From: Oricola indica
GTDB lineage: Bacteria; Pseudomonadota; Alphaproteobacteria; Rhizobiales; Rhizobiaceae
Assembly (NCBI RefSeq): GCF_019966595.1
Contig: NZ_JAINFJ010000001.1
Coordinates: 682,001 to 746,000 of the forward strand
Length of the DNA: 64,000 nt
Direction of reading: 5' to 3'
Shown here: positions 41,469-52,747 of the stretch, one piece after another
Numbering within the stretch: the stretch's first letter is position 1
Layout of the letters: each line of letters starts with the position of its first letter
Made by a program: the position numbers and the translations under genes
The notes under the pieces: generated by a model
What the model was told of the DNA's origin: nothing
The model's database searches: none
What the model saw: only the letters and a program-made list of their open reading frames with translations

Positions 41469-42349
41469 CGCAAATCCGCCTGTATCTGACCGCCGAGAAG
41501 CTTGAGGCGGAAAGGATCTTCGACCTGCTCGAACGGGAATTCGAGGATGACGGCCTCGCGCTGGCCAATATGGAGATCGACGAACCACGCCAGATCTACG
41601 AGGTGTCCGTCTACGCGCATGGCGACGAGGATGCGGTTTCGGATATCGAGGCGCGCATGGCCAACCGCCTCGGATCGGATGGTTTCGGTTTGGAGATCGC
41701 ACGCGAGGTGCTCCCCGATATCGACTGGGTCGCCAAGTCGCTGGAAGGATTGAAGCCGGTGCGCGCCGGGCGTTTCCTCGTACATGGGCGCCACGACCGC
41801 GACGCGGTGCGCGCCAACGACATCGCTGTCGAGATCGAGGCCGGGCAGGCCTTCGGCACTGGCCACCACGGCACGACGGCGGGCTGTCTGATCATGCTGG
41901 AACGGCTCATCCGGACCCGTTATCCGGCCAACCTGCTCGACCTTGGCACCGGCAGCGGCGTGCTGGCCATCGCAGCGGCCAAACTCGCCAAGTGCCCGAT
42001 ACTCGCAACGGATATCGATCCGGTCGCGACGAAGGTCGCGGTCATGAATGCGAGGCTCAACGGAGAGGCGGGCCTGATCCGATTCGAGACGACCGCCGGC
42101 CTGTCCGGCCGCGCCTTCATCGAGGAGGGGCCGTTCGATCTCGTCGTCGCCAACATCCTTGCGCGGCCGCTGATGCGCATGGCGCCGGAAATCGAACGCA
42201 ATCTGGCCCGGGGCGGCCGTGTCGTGCTGTCTGGCATCCTGGCGACGCAGCGCCAGATGGTGCTGGCCGGCTTCCGCTCGGCCGGGCTGTATCACCGCGA
42301 AACGATCTGGCGCGACGAATGGGTCACGATGTATCTCGATCGCGGCTGA
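41465..42349 (+). CDS. prmA: Ribosomal protein L11 methyltransferase
   Basis: A 294-residue enzyme that methylates ribosomal protein L11. Family landmarks are GQAFGTGHHGTTAGCLIMLE, motif I LLDLGTGSGVLAIAAAKLA, ATDIDPVATKVAVMNARLNG, and the NPPY-like DLVVANILARPLMRMAP (the PrmA NILA motif). The start is set by the 4-base overlap with the antiporter gene. The longer frame from 41309 lies within that gene. Length and order agree with alphaproteobacterial PrmA. Confidence 0.95.
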   Translation: MTQIRLYLTAEKLEAERIFDLLEREFEDDGLALANMEIDEPRQIYEVSVYAHGDEDAVSDIEARMANRLGSDGFGLEIAREVLPDIDWVAKSLEGLKPVRAGRFLVHGRHDRDAVRANDIAVEIEAGQAFGTGHHGTTAGCLIMLERLIRTRYPANLLDLGTGSGVLAIAAAKLAKCPILATDIDPVATKVAVMNARLNGEAGLIRFETTAGLSGRAFIEEGPFDLVVANILARPLMRMAPEIERNLARGGRVVLSGILATQRQMVLAGFRSAGLYHRETIWRDEWVTMYLDRG

Positions 42350-42352
42350 AAC

Positions 42353-42380
42353 GAAAAAGGGCGGCTCGTGGCCGCCCTTG
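42353..42380 (-). terminator. Terminator for the small minus-strand gene (possibly two-way)
   Basis: On the minus strand AAGGGCGGC-CACGA-GCCGCCCTT is followed by TTT, giving a 9-bp stem and a T-run; on the plus strand only two T residues follow. It lies between the convergent prmA and 42402 genes. Confidence 0.85.
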
Positions 42381-42401
42381 TCGCATCGACGATGCGGATA
42401 T

Positions 42402-42587
42402 TCAGAACGGATAGAAGGCGGTCGGACGGCGGCGGAGTTCCGCGCGGTCGTAACCATGCGCTTCGAGCGTCTTGTCATCGAGCATCAGCAGCGCGCCGTT
42501 GACATAAGACGAAGCCTGGCGTGCGCGTGCGTTAACCATGGCGTCGAAGGCGTTGTGGAACATGCCTTTTTTCGATTTGACGGTCAT
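42402..42587 (-). CDS. Small conserved hypothetical protein
   Basis: A 61-residue basic product starting MTVKSKKGMFHNAFDAMVNA and ending RRRPTAFYPF. CAGGAGA about seven bases upstream is a good ribosome-binding site, and a terminator follows on the minus strand, so this is a complete transcription unit. The AMVNARARQASSYVNGALL core recalls short rhizobial proteins of the DUF1127-like size class, but I do not recognise the family. No function proposed. Confidence 0.8.
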   Translation of the reverse strand: MTVKSKKGMFHNAFDAMVNARARQASSYVNGALLMLDDKTLEAHGYDRAELRRRPTAFYPF

Positions 42588-42687
42588 TTGGGGTCTCCTG
42601 ATTGAATCGGTAACGCACCGACAAGGTCAATATGGGCGCCTGCGGCAAATGTGACCACGGCCAATATGGCAAGGCAGCCATGCGTCC

Positions 42688-42701
42688 TTCGCATATGCGA
42701 A
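42688..42701. promoter_or_regulatory. 14-bp perfect palindrome upstream of the aminopeptidase gene
   Basis: TTCGCATATGCGAA lies in the 220-base divergent gap between the small gene (start 42587) and the aminopeptidase gene (start 42808). It may be an operator; the regulator is unknown. Confidence 0.35.
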
Positions 42702-42807
42702 ATGAAATGATGCGCCGCAGCATGCGCCGAAATGCGTCGCGCCGGATTGATCCGCTTTAGGCCAGCGCATAACGTCCGCCCGGCGAATCCGAACCAGAGG
42801 CCCGGCG

Positions 42808-44643
42808 ATGTTCCAGAAATTTACCGAAAAGAGCGATCCGTCGATGGGCAAGGCCCGGGTTGCCGCCCTGCGCGCCCGGATGGCGGAAGAAGGTCTCGAC
42901 GCCTTCCTCGTTCCGCATGCCGACGAACACCAGAACGAGTATCTGCCGGAACGCGCCGAGCGCCTGGCATGGCTGACCGGCTTCACCGGCTCCGCCGGCG
43001 CGGCCATTATCCTTCAGGACGAAGCCCATGTGTTCACGGATGGCCGTTACACGCTACAGGTCCGCGCCCAGACGGACCCGGCCGTCTTCACGCCGCAGGA
43101 CCTCATGGCCAACCCGCCGCATCAATGGCTCGCCGAAAACCTGAAGCCCGGCATGCGCATCGGGTTCGATCCGTGGCTGCACACCGTCCAGGGCGCGAAA
43201 CAGCTCGCAACCGCCTGTTCCAGCGCGGACGCCGGTCTGGTGCCGGTCGAACGCAACCTCGTGGACGCCATCCGCAACGACCTGCCGGCCCAGCCGCTCG
43301 AACCCGTCGCCATCCATCCCTTCGAATTTGCCGGCGAAACGCCCCGCGACAAGATCGGCCGCATCGCCGATGCGGTGCGCGACGAGAAGGCCGATGCGGC
43401 CATACTCACCGATCCGGCCTCGATCTGCTGGCTGTTCAACATTCGCGGCAACGACGTCTCGCACACGCCCCTGGCGCTCGCCTTCGCCATCCTGCCTGTC
43501 GAGGGCGATCCGGTGCTCTTCATCGACAAGCGCAAGCTGCCCATCCGCACGGAAGCCTATCTCACGCAACTGGCGACGTTGCGCCCGCCGTCAGAATTCG
43601 ACGACGGGCTGCGTGAACTGGGCGCGAAAGGCGGCGCGGTGCTGATCGACCCGGCTCTCACCGCCCGCAAGATCGCCGACGAGTTGCAGGACGCCGGCGC
43701 CCGCCTTGTCGAAGCTTCCGATCCCGTGCGCCTGCCCCGGGCCTGCAAGAATGCCGCAGAGCAGGCCGGCGCGCGCAATGCCCAGCGCCGCGACGGCGCC
43801 GCCATGGCCGCCTTTCTCGCCTGGATCGACAATCAGCAGCCGGAGGAACTCGACGAGATCGCCGTGGTGAGCGCGCTCGAGGAATTTCGCCGCGAAACCG
43901 GCGAGCGCCTCGCCATGCCGCTCGCGGAGATATCGTTCGACACGATCTGCGGCGCCGGCCCGAACGGCGCCATCGTCCATTACAGGGTCACCGAGAAGAC
44001 CAATCGCAAGCTGGCGACCGGCGAGTTATTGCTGGTCGATTCCGGCGCGCAATACCATGACGGCACGACCGACATCACCCGCGTGATCCCGCTCGGCGAA
44101 CCATCGGCGGAGTATTCCCGCCACTTCACGCTGGTGCTGAAGGGCATGATCGCCATCACGCTGGCCCGTTTTCCCGCGGGAACGCGCGGCGTCGACATCG
44201 ATGTGCTGGCGCGCAACGCGCTCTGGCAGGCCGGGCTCGATTACGCCCACGGCACCGGCCATGGCGTCGGCTCATTCCTTGGCGTTCATGAAGGCCCGCA
44301 GAACATTTCCCGTCGCGGCACGCAGGCGCTGCTGCCCGGCATGATCGTTTCCAACGAACCCGGATATTACAAGCCCGCCTCGCATGGCATTCGCATCGAG
44401 AATCTGGTGCTGGTCCAGCCCGCCGAAATCCCGCAGGGCGGAGAGATCGCCGTGCATTCCTTCGAGACGCTCACGCTGTGCCCGATCGACCGTCGACTGA
44501 TCGACATCTCGCTCCTGTCCGAGGCGGAGCTCGACTGGCTGAACGCCTACCACGCCCGTGTGCTGGAGGAAGTGAGCCCCCTGCTCGAGGATCCGGTTGT
44601 CAGGTCATGGCTGCAGACGATGACGTCTCCGATCAGCCGATAA
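42808..44643 (+). CDS. Xaa-Pro aminopeptidase (M24B)
   Basis: A 611-residue two-domain enzyme that removes an N-terminal residue preceding proline. The creatinase N-domain starts ALRARMAEEGLDAFLVPHAD. The pita-bread metal site is present: VDSGAQYHDGTTDITR (two Asp), GTGHGVGSFLGVHEGP (His), SNEPGYYKPASHGIRIEN (two Glu). The length fits the aminopeptidase P2 type rather than the ~440-residue PepP. Met42808 or Met42844 could be the start. Its last 11 bases overlap the 3' end of the convergent azlD gene. Confidence 0.93.
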   Translation: MFQKFTEKSDPSMGKARVAALRARMAEEGLDAFLVPHADEHQNEYLPERAERLAWLTGFTGSAGAAIILQDEAHVFTDGRYTLQVRAQTDPAVFTPQDLMANPPHQWLAENLKPGMRIGFDPWLHTVQGAKQLATACSSADAGLVPVERNLVDAIRNDLPAQPLEPVAIHPFEFAGETPRDKIGRIADAVRDEKADAAILTDPASICWLFNIRGNDVSHTPLALAFAILPVEGDPVLFIDKRKLPIRTEAYLTQLATLRPPSEFDDGLRELGAKGGAVLIDPALTARKIADELQDAGARLVEASDPVRLPRACKNAAEQAGARNAQRRDGAAMAAFLAWIDNQQPEELDEIAVVSALEEFRRETGERLAMPLAEISFDTICGAGPNGAIVHYRVTEKTNRKLATGELLLVDSGAQYHDGTTDITRVIPLGEPSAEYSRHFTLVLKGMIAITLARFPAGTRGVDIDVLARNALWQAGLDYAHGTGHGVGSFLGVHEGPQNISRRGTQALLPGMIVSNEPGYYKPASHGIRIENLVLVQPAEIPQGGEIAVHSFETLTLCPIDRRLIDISLLSEAELDWLNAYHARVLEEVSPLLEDPVVRSWLQTMTSPISR

Positions 44644-44935
44644 GGGCCCGGAACGCCAGCACCGCCGCCCATCCGATGACGAAAACCGCCATGCCGGGCA
44701 GGTAGAAGGCGGCGAGCGCGCAGACGATGACGGTCGCCGTCTCGGCCGGGCCGGTGAACACCGCCGCCGGGGCGACCAGCGTCGTCAGGACCGCGGCGGG
44801 CACCGCGTTCAGCGCCGCCTCGACACGCGGATGGATCGTCTTGAACCGCGACAGGATGAGATGGCCGCCGATCCGGGTGAGATAGGTGGCGAGCGCGCCG
44901 GCCAGCACGATCCAGGTTATCGTGGAAAATTCCAT
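44633..44935 (-). CDS. azlD: AzlD-family branched-chain amino acid transport protein
   Basis: A 100-residue protein with three to four membrane helices (ITWIVLAGALATYLTRIGGH, VPAAVLTTLVAPAAVFTG, IVCALAAFYLPGMAVFVIGW). YLTRIGG and NAVPAAV are AzlD landmarks. With AzlC it forms a two-subunit exporter of branched-chain amino acids. It follows azlC after a 3-base gap. Confidence 0.92.
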   Translation of the reverse strand: MEFSTITWIVLAGALATYLTRIGGHLILSRFKTIHPRVEAALNAVPAAVLTTLVAPAAVFTGPAETATVIVCALAAFYLPGMAVFVIGWAAVLAFRALIG

Positions 44936-44938
44936 CGT

Positions 44939-45640
44939 CTACTCCACCGCCTCGCCCGCCGGTTTCGCGCCGATGACCGCCGCCACGGCGACACCACACA
45001 GCGCGCCGATCGAGACATGCCAGGGCGAGCCGACCAGCACATATGCGATGATCGAGCCGACGGCGCTGGCCGCCACCACCGGCAGCCAGTTGGCGCGCCT
45101 GCGGAACCCCATAACGAGGCCGAGGAAATAGATCGGCAAAAGAAAATCGACGCCATAGGCCGCCGGATTGTCCACCATTTTGCCGAAGGTCGCGCCAAGC
45201 CATCCTTCCACGATCCATGTCGTGTAGAATGTGAGCCCGCCGGCCATATACCAGGCGAATGTCAGCGGCCTGCCGGATTCGACACGCTTTTCCGACTCGG
45301 CGAATTGCGGATCGACCAGGAAAAAGAACGCGACATAGCGCTGAAGCGCCGACCATGCGCGCATCTGCCGACCGATGACGGCCGAATAGAGAACGTGCCG
45401 GAAATTCACGGCGAAGATCGACAGGACGATCAGCCACGGGGCGATCTTGTCGCCGAACAGGTCGATGCCGACCATCTGGCTCGCCCCGGCGAAGATCGTG
45501 GCGCTCATCAGCACCGTCTCGCCAACCGTGAAATTGTTGTCCACAGCGAGCGCGCCGAACAGAAGCCCAAAGGGCGCGGCAGCCAGCATCGCCGGCAAGA
45601 CCGCACGAATGCCTGCGGCTATGTCCCGTCTTGCGTTCAT
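44939..45640 (-). CDS. azlC: AzlC-family permease
   Basis: A 233-residue membrane protein starting MNARRDIAAGIRAVLPAMLA; a TTG nine bases upstream is in frame but less likely. Family landmarks are AAPFGLLFGALAVDNNF, ATIFAGASQMVGIDLFG and NFRHVLYSAVIG. AzlC is the larger subunit of the branched-chain amino-acid exporter AzlCD. GGAG lies about nine bases upstream. It is the first gene of a two-gene operon. Confidence 0.93.
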   Translation of the reverse strand: MNARRDIAAGIRAVLPAMLAAAPFGLLFGALAVDNNFTVGETVLMSATIFAGASQMVGIDLFGDKIAPWLIVLSIFAVNFRHVLYSAVIGRQMRAWSALQRYVAFFFLVDPQFAESEKRVESGRPLTFAWYMAGGLTFYTTWIVEGWLGATFGKMVDNPAAYGVDFLLPIYFLGLVMGFRRRANWLPVVAASAVGSIIAYVLVGSPWHVSIGALCGVAVAAVIGAKPAGEAVE

Positions 45641-45864
45641 GGTGATCAACTCCGCGAGCGGTATAGGTCAACATTACTGACGCGTCACGGAAAGAATTGT
45701 CAGGGAGACAACGACGGCGGGCCGCCGGAGCAAAAAACGCCATCATTGGGCTGGACGACGCCGCTTTTGCATCATCATCGAACCCTGTTTTGGCGTAATC
45801 TGAACGCGTGCCATCGGCGTGCCGCGGGTCACGCCATCCAGTTTCACTACGCGGGAGACGTCTC

Positions 45865-46545
45865 GTGACTGCCGAACTCCAAACGCCCGCATCTCCGCTG
45901 CTCGCGGAAGATACCGACCTGTTCTACCTGCTGCGCGAATTCGAAACCGCCTATCGCTATGCGCCGACCGGCGGAAGCGCCCCGATCCGCGCCCATATGC
46001 GCATGGTGCGCGAACGGCTCGCGAAGATCATGAAGGCAAATCCGCCGATAAGGTTGACCGAGCCGGCAACCTTGCCGGTGACCAGCCATCTGGGACGCGC
46101 GCTCGACAATGGCGAACGCGAGCCGACCGAGGTCTTCGTGCGCACGACGGCCAAGATGGCGCCGCGTCTGCGCTGGGAATATGGCTACGAGAACCTCCGG
46201 CCGGCATTGGCCCGAAAATACGGTTACGCCGATATTCTCGGCCCCGCCGGCCACGTGGCGGCCTCGGACCTTGTCCTGGGTTTCGTCCTCTTCGCACCCG
46301 GATGCGTCTACCCGTCCCATCGCCACGACGGCGTCACCGAGAGCTACACCATCCTTTCCGGAGCCGTTTCGGAGAACGATCTCGGCGTCTTCCGGCCGCC
46401 ATCCATGATCTTCAATGCCGCCGGCACGACGCACACGATCAGGACGTCGATTCACGAACCCGCCCTTCTCGCCTATGCCTGGACGGGCACACCCGAGGCG
46501 ATAACCGGGCACACCATGAAGTTCACCCGCGCCAGGAGGAAATAG
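45865..46545 (+). CDS. dddL: Dimethylsulfoniopropionate (DMSP) lyase, DddL type
   Basis: A 226-residue protein starting with GTG (GGGAG seven bases upstream). The C-terminal cupin carries GCVYPSHRHDGVTESY with metal-ligand candidates His152, His154, Glu159 and Tyr161, then FNAAGTTHTI with His190. YENLRPALARKYGYADILGP and PALLAYAWTGTPE agree with DddL as I remember it. DddL cleaves DMSP to dimethyl sulfide and acrylate, an activity of marine alphaproteobacteria. DMSP transporters and acrylate genes are not adjacent. The frame upstream of GTG to 45808 is less likely coding. Confidence 0.85.
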   Translation: MTAELQTPASPLLAEDTDLFYLLREFETAYRYAPTGGSAPIRAHMRMVRERLAKIMKANPPIRLTEPATLPVTSHLGRALDNGEREPTEVFVRTTAKMAPRLRWEYGYENLRPALARKYGYADILGPAGHVAASDLVLGFVLFAPGCVYPSHRHDGVTESYTILSGAVSENDLGVFRPPSMIFNAAGTTHTIRTSIHEPALLAYAWTGTPEAITGHTMKFTRARRK

Positions 46546-46555
46546 CCGGGAAAGG

Positions 46556-48721
<2,166 letters not shown>

Positions 48722-48764
48722 TCAGCGGGCAAACCGCTTTCGCCGCAATCCGTGAACTCTGCTG

Positions 48765-50435
48765 TCAGCCGGCTTTCAGAAGCTGCGAGGCGGCTGCCCG
48801 CGCCTCGTCCGTGATCGTCGCGCCGGCCAGCATACGCGCGATTTCCTCGCGCCGTTCGTCATCGCCCATGCAGGCGACCGAGGTGACCACCTGCTCGCCA
48901 TGCGACGGGGCCTTGGCGATCAGGAAGTGCGACGCGGCGCGCGCGGCGACCTGCGGCGCATGGGTCACCGAAAGCACCTGCACGGTCTCCGACAGCCTGC
49001 GCAGCCGCGACCCGATCGCATCCGCCACGGCGCCGCCCACACCGGTGTCGATCTCGTCGAAGACGAGCGTCGGCGCGGAGCCGCGATCGGCGAGCGCCAC
49101 TTTCAGCGCGAGCAGGAAACGCGACAGCTCTCCGCCCGAGGCGACCTTCATCATCGGCCCGGCCCGTGTCCCGGGATTGGTGCGCACCCAGAACTCGATC
49201 CGGTCGATGCCCTCTTCGGAGCGTTGTTCGGCATCGCTGGCCATCTCCACGATGAACTCGGCGCGTTCCAGCTTCAGGTCTGGAAGCTCGGCCATCACCG
49301 CCGCGACGAGTTCGTCGCGCGTGCCGAGGCGCGCCTGGGACAGCGCCGCCGCCGCCCGGTCATAGACCTCGCGTGTCTCCTCAGCCGCCTTTTCCAGTTC
49401 GCCGAGCCGGCTTTCGCCGGCATCGAGATCGGCAAGCTGGTCGGCGAAATCGATGGCGAGCGCCGGCAGGTCGTCCACCGCGACATTGAACTTCCGCGAG
49501 GCGGCACGAAGCGCAAAGAGACGCTCCTCGATCGCTTCCAGTTCGCGCGGATCGAATTCCGACGTGTTGACCGCAACCTCGATGCGAGCCTGCGCATCGG
49601 CAAGATGGTCGAGCGCCGAGCCGAGCGCGGTGTTGACGTCGTCGAGCAGACCCGGCGCTTCTTCCGCCTTGCGTTCCAGCCGCCGCAACAGGCTTGCGAT
49701 ATGCGGCACGGGCGACGCCTGTCCCGACAGCACGTCATGCGCTTCGTTGAGGTCGCCGGCGATCTTTTCGGCGCGCATCATCTGCGCACGCTTTTCGGCC
49801 AGCCCCTCTTCCTCGCCCGGTTCCGGTGCAAGCTTGGACAATTCCTCATGCGACGCGCGCAGGTAATCCGCCTCGCGCGCCGTTTCCTCCACACGCGCGC
49901 GATGCACCGCCAGCGCCTTCTCGGCCGCTTTCCAGGACCGAAAAAGCGAACCGACATGCGCCACTTCAGATTTGAGGCCGCCAAACGCATCGAGAAGATC
50001 GCGGTGGGTCGCCGCATCGACCAGGGCCCGGTCGTCATGCTGGCCGTGGATCTCGACCAGCGCGCGACCTATCGACTTGAGGAGCCCGGCACTTGCCGGC
50101 TGGTCGTTGACGAACCCCCGGGTCCGCCCGTCATCCGACTGCATGCGTCTCAGGATCACCGGTTCGCTCGCCTCGGCGTCGATACCGCTTTCTTCCAACA
50201 ATGCGCGGACGGGATGGGTCGGTGCGAGGTCGAACAGCGCCGTGACCTGGCCGTGCTTCGCGCCATGGCGCACCAGCGAGGCGTCACCGCGCGCGCCGAG
50301 CGCCAGAGACAGCGCATCGAGCAGGATCGACTTGCCCGCACCGGTTTCGCCGGTCAGGACGGAAAGCCCCTTGGAGAAATCGATATCGAGAGTCTCGATC
50401 AGTACGATGTCGCGGATCGAGAGCTGTGACAGCAT
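48765..50435 (-). CDS. recN: DNA repair protein RecN
   Basis: A 556-residue SMC-like ATPase for double-strand-break repair. Walker A is LTGETGAGKSILLDALSLAL near residues 27-46; coiled-coil stretches lie in the middle; SGGELSRFLLALKVALAD carries the ABC signature, followed by VFDEIDTGVGGAVADAIG (Walker B) and SVTHAPQVAARA. It sits between bamD (31-base gap) and ligA. Confidence 0.96.
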   Translation of the reverse strand: MLSQLSIRDIVLIETLDIDFSKGLSVLTGETGAGKSILLDALSLALGARGDASLVRHGAKHGQVTALFDLAPTHPVRALLEESGIDAEASEPVILRRMQSDDGRTRGFVNDQPASAGLLKSIGRALVEIHGQHDDRALVDAATHRDLLDAFGGLKSEVAHVGSLFRSWKAAEKALAVHRARVEETAREADYLRASHEELSKLAPEPGEEEGLAEKRAQMMRAEKIAGDLNEAHDVLSGQASPVPHIASLLRRLERKAEEAPGLLDDVNTALGSALDHLADAQARIEVAVNTSEFDPRELEAIEERLFALRAASRKFNVAVDDLPALAIDFADQLADLDAGESRLGELEKAAEETREVYDRAAAALSQARLGTRDELVAAVMAELPDLKLERAEFIVEMASDAEQRSEEGIDRIEFWVRTNPGTRAGPMMKVASGGELSRFLLALKVALADRGSAPTLVFDEIDTGVGGAVADAIGSRLRRLSETVQVLSVTHAPQVAARAASHFLIAKAPSHGEQVVTSVACMGDDERREEIARMLAGATITDEARAAASQLLKAG

Positions 50436-50465
50436 GACCGCTCAGTTTCCCCCGGCCCGCTTGCC

Positions 50466-51332
50466 TCAGCTACCGAAGATTTTGCTGGCGCGCGAAATCC
50501 AGGAATTGGTGTTCTCACGCGGCTCCACGCCACCGCTCTGCAGCAATGCGTAGGAATCGGAGTACCACTGGCTGTCCGGGAAGTTGTGGCCAAGCACCGC
50601 GGCCGCCGTCTGCGCCTCGGAAACAAGGCCCATGGAGAGATAGGTCTCGACCAGGCGGGCCAGTGCTTCTTCGACGTGACGCGTATTGGAATAATCCTCG
50701 ACCACCGTGCGGAAGCGATTGACCGCACCGGGGTATTCGCGGCGTTCGAGATAGTAACGCCCGATCTGCATTTCCTTGCCGGCGAGCTGGTCGCGGGCGG
50801 CGCGCATCTTTTCCTTCGCGTCCTCGACATAGATCGAATCGGGATAGCGCTCGATCAGCTCGTTGAAGTTCTGCATCGCCAGCACCGTGTCGCGCTGGTC
50901 CCGAGTCACTTCGGGCATCTGCGCGAAATAGGACAGGCCGATAATATACTGGGCGTAGGCCGCGTCTTCGTCGGTCGGATAGAGGTTCACGAACCGCCGC
51001 GCCGCCTGCACCGCATCGTCATATGCGCCCATCTTGTAGGAACTGAAAGCGCCCATGACATTCGCCTTGCGGGCGAATTCCGAATAGGGATGCTGCCGGT
51101 CGACCGCCTCGAACTTGCGCGCCGCCTCGCGGTACTTGCCGTTGTTCATATTGGCGAGCGCCTGGTTGTAGAGCACGTCGGCCGGCTCGATCGTGTCGAC
51201 ATAGGCCTGCAGGTCCACACCCTTGTCCTTGCTTGCGCAAGCGCCGATCAGTCCGGCACAGGCCGCCACCGTCGCGACACGAACGAGATTTCGGCTGGTT
51301 CGCATTGCATTTCCCGCAGACAAGGTCGTCAT
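50466..51332 (-). CDS. bamD: Outer-membrane assembly lipoprotein BamD
   Basis: A 288-residue lipoprotein of the BAM complex. The lipobox is LIGAC within [20 protein letters not shown], followed by five TPR-like repeats (e.g. [40 protein letters not shown]). GGGAAG lies six bases before ATG 51332; ATGs at 51338 and 51305 are alternatives that keep the signal peptide. It helps insert beta-barrel proteins into the outer membrane. The 185-base gap to lpxC (51333-51517) shows no gene. Confidence 0.95.
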   Translation of the reverse strand: MTTLSAGNAMRTSRNLVRVATVAACAGLIGACASKDKGVDLQAYVDTIEPADVLYNQALANMNNGKYREAARKFEAVDRQHPYSEFARKANVMGAFSSYKMGAYDDAVQAARRFVNLYPTDEDAAYAQYIIGLSYFAQMPEVTRDQRDTVLAMQNFNELIERYPDSIYVEDAKEKMRAARDQLAGKEMQIGRYYLERREYPGAVNRFRTVVEDYSNTRHVEEALARLVETYLSMGLVSEAQTAAAVLGHNFPDSQWYSDSYALLQSGGVEPRENTNSWISRASKIFGS

Positions 51333-51517
51333 ATTCATCTTCCCGTATTCGCGGCTGGCGGTTGGAAGCCGCTCGCGAGATCGTCCATTACCGTGTCGCA
51401 ATTCGACCGGCAACGCCGTGCGGCCAGAATGTCGCGATTTTGTGGCGCGGCGTCAATCACCACGTCCTTCACTGCAATCAGTTGCGATGCGTTGTGAAAA
51501 TGGCACGCTGCTCGGGA

Positions 51518-52480
51518 TCAGAGCACCCAGGGTGCGTGCATCTGTGCCTGTGCCGCCGCGACGGCAACGAAATCGCCGGAGAAAACACGTTCGCGTTTTT
51601 CCGGCGTTTCAACGATTTCGAAGGCTGTACGGTCCGTCAGCAGCGCCTTGAGCGCCGCCGCATTGAGGCGGTGCCCGCCACGATAGGACGAATAGCACCC
51701 GATGAATTGCGCGCCGGCAAGGGCGAGATCGCCAATGGCGTCGAGCGTCTTGTGGCGGACGAACTCGTCGCGGAAACGCAGCCCTTCCGGATTGATGACG
51801 GCATGGTCGTCGCTGATGACCACGGAATTCTCGAGAGAGGACCCGAGCGCATGGCCGGACGCCCAAAGCCGCTCGACATCCTTCATGAAACCGAATGTGC
51901 GGGCATTGGCGAGTTCACCCCGGAACACGTCGCCATTGACGTCGGACTTGAATTCCTGTCGGCCGATCAGCGGGCTGTCGAAATCGATCACGACCTCGAA
52001 ACGCGTTCCCATATGCGGCTTGAACTCTGCCCACGATCCGCCGATCTCGACGCGGACCGTCTTCTTCACGCGGACATAGCGACGCTTCACCGCATGGTGC
52101 GTGATGCCCGCCTCGTCGATGGCTTCGATGAAAACGCGGCTCGATCCGTCCATCACCGGCACTTCGTTGCCGTCGATCTCGACCACCACATTGTCCAGGC
52201 CGGTCGCCCAGAAGGCGGCCATGAGATGCTCGACAGTCGCGACATGCACGCCGGAGGGATCGCCCAGCATCGTACACAGGTCCGTCGCGCCGACCTGACC
52301 GGCCACCGCGGTCAGTTCCGCGACCGATCCGTCCTCATAAATTCGCCTGAATTTGACACCAGTGTTCGGGGCAGCAGGGAGAAGCCTGATTGAAACCTGT
52401 TCACCGCTGTGGACAGCGACGCCGGACAAATCTGCCTTTTCGCAGAGTGTGGCTTGGTATCCTTGCAACTTGGTCCCCAT
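51518..52480 (-). CDS. lpxC: UDP-3-O-acyl-N-acetylglucosamine deacetylase
   Basis: A 320-residue zinc enzyme of the committed step of lipid A synthesis. Zinc ligands appear in ATVEHLMAAFWATGLDNV (His) and DEFVRHKTLDAIGDLALAG (His and Asp), with GVAVHSGEQVSIRLLPA near the N-terminus. GGAAAGG four to five bases upstream supports MGTKLQGYQATLCEK as the start. A 267-base AT-rich gap to ftsZ holds its likely promoter and the ftsZ terminator. Confidence 0.96.
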   Translation of the reverse strand: MGTKLQGYQATLCEKADLSGVAVHSGEQVSIRLLPAAPNTGVKFRRIYEDGSVAELTAVAGQVGATDLCTMLGDPSGVHVATVEHLMAAFWATGLDNVVVEIDGNEVPVMDGSSRVFIEAIDEAGITHHAVKRRYVRVKKTVRVEIGGSWAEFKPHMGTRFEVVIDFDSPLIGRQEFKSDVNGDVFRGELANARTFGFMKDVERLWASGHALGSSLENSVVISDDHAVINPEGLRFRDEFVRHKTLDAIGDLALAGAQFIGCYSSYRGGHRLNAAALKALLTDRTAFEIVETPEKRERVFSGDFVAVAAAQAQMHAPWVL

Positions 52481-52692
52481 TGGCCTTTCCGCTGAAGCAC
52501 CAACGAAAACGCGATGCTCTTTGGCGTAATGCACGAACCGCCTGCGGCTTCCACCAGGCTGGTTCTCCCCTCTGCGGGGACATTATCCGTGACTCGCCCC
52601 TCGGACCAAATCACGCTTTTTTACTAATTGTTACCTAGTTTACAATTTGCGAACCTAAAAGAAAACCCTTTTATTTCAGTGCCTTAAATGAC

Positions 52693-52723
52693 AAGAGCGA
52701 GCCGTTTTCGACGGCCCGCTCTT
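52693..52723 (-). terminator. Hairpin terminator region after ftsZ
   Basis: AAGAGCGAGCCGT and ACGGCCCGCTCTT pair with one mismatch around a 5-nt loop, 25 bases past the ftsZ stop on the minus strand. The following T-rich stretch is weak. Confidence 0.65.
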
Positions 52724-52747
52724 TCACTTCGTTACATTCGTTGAGGC

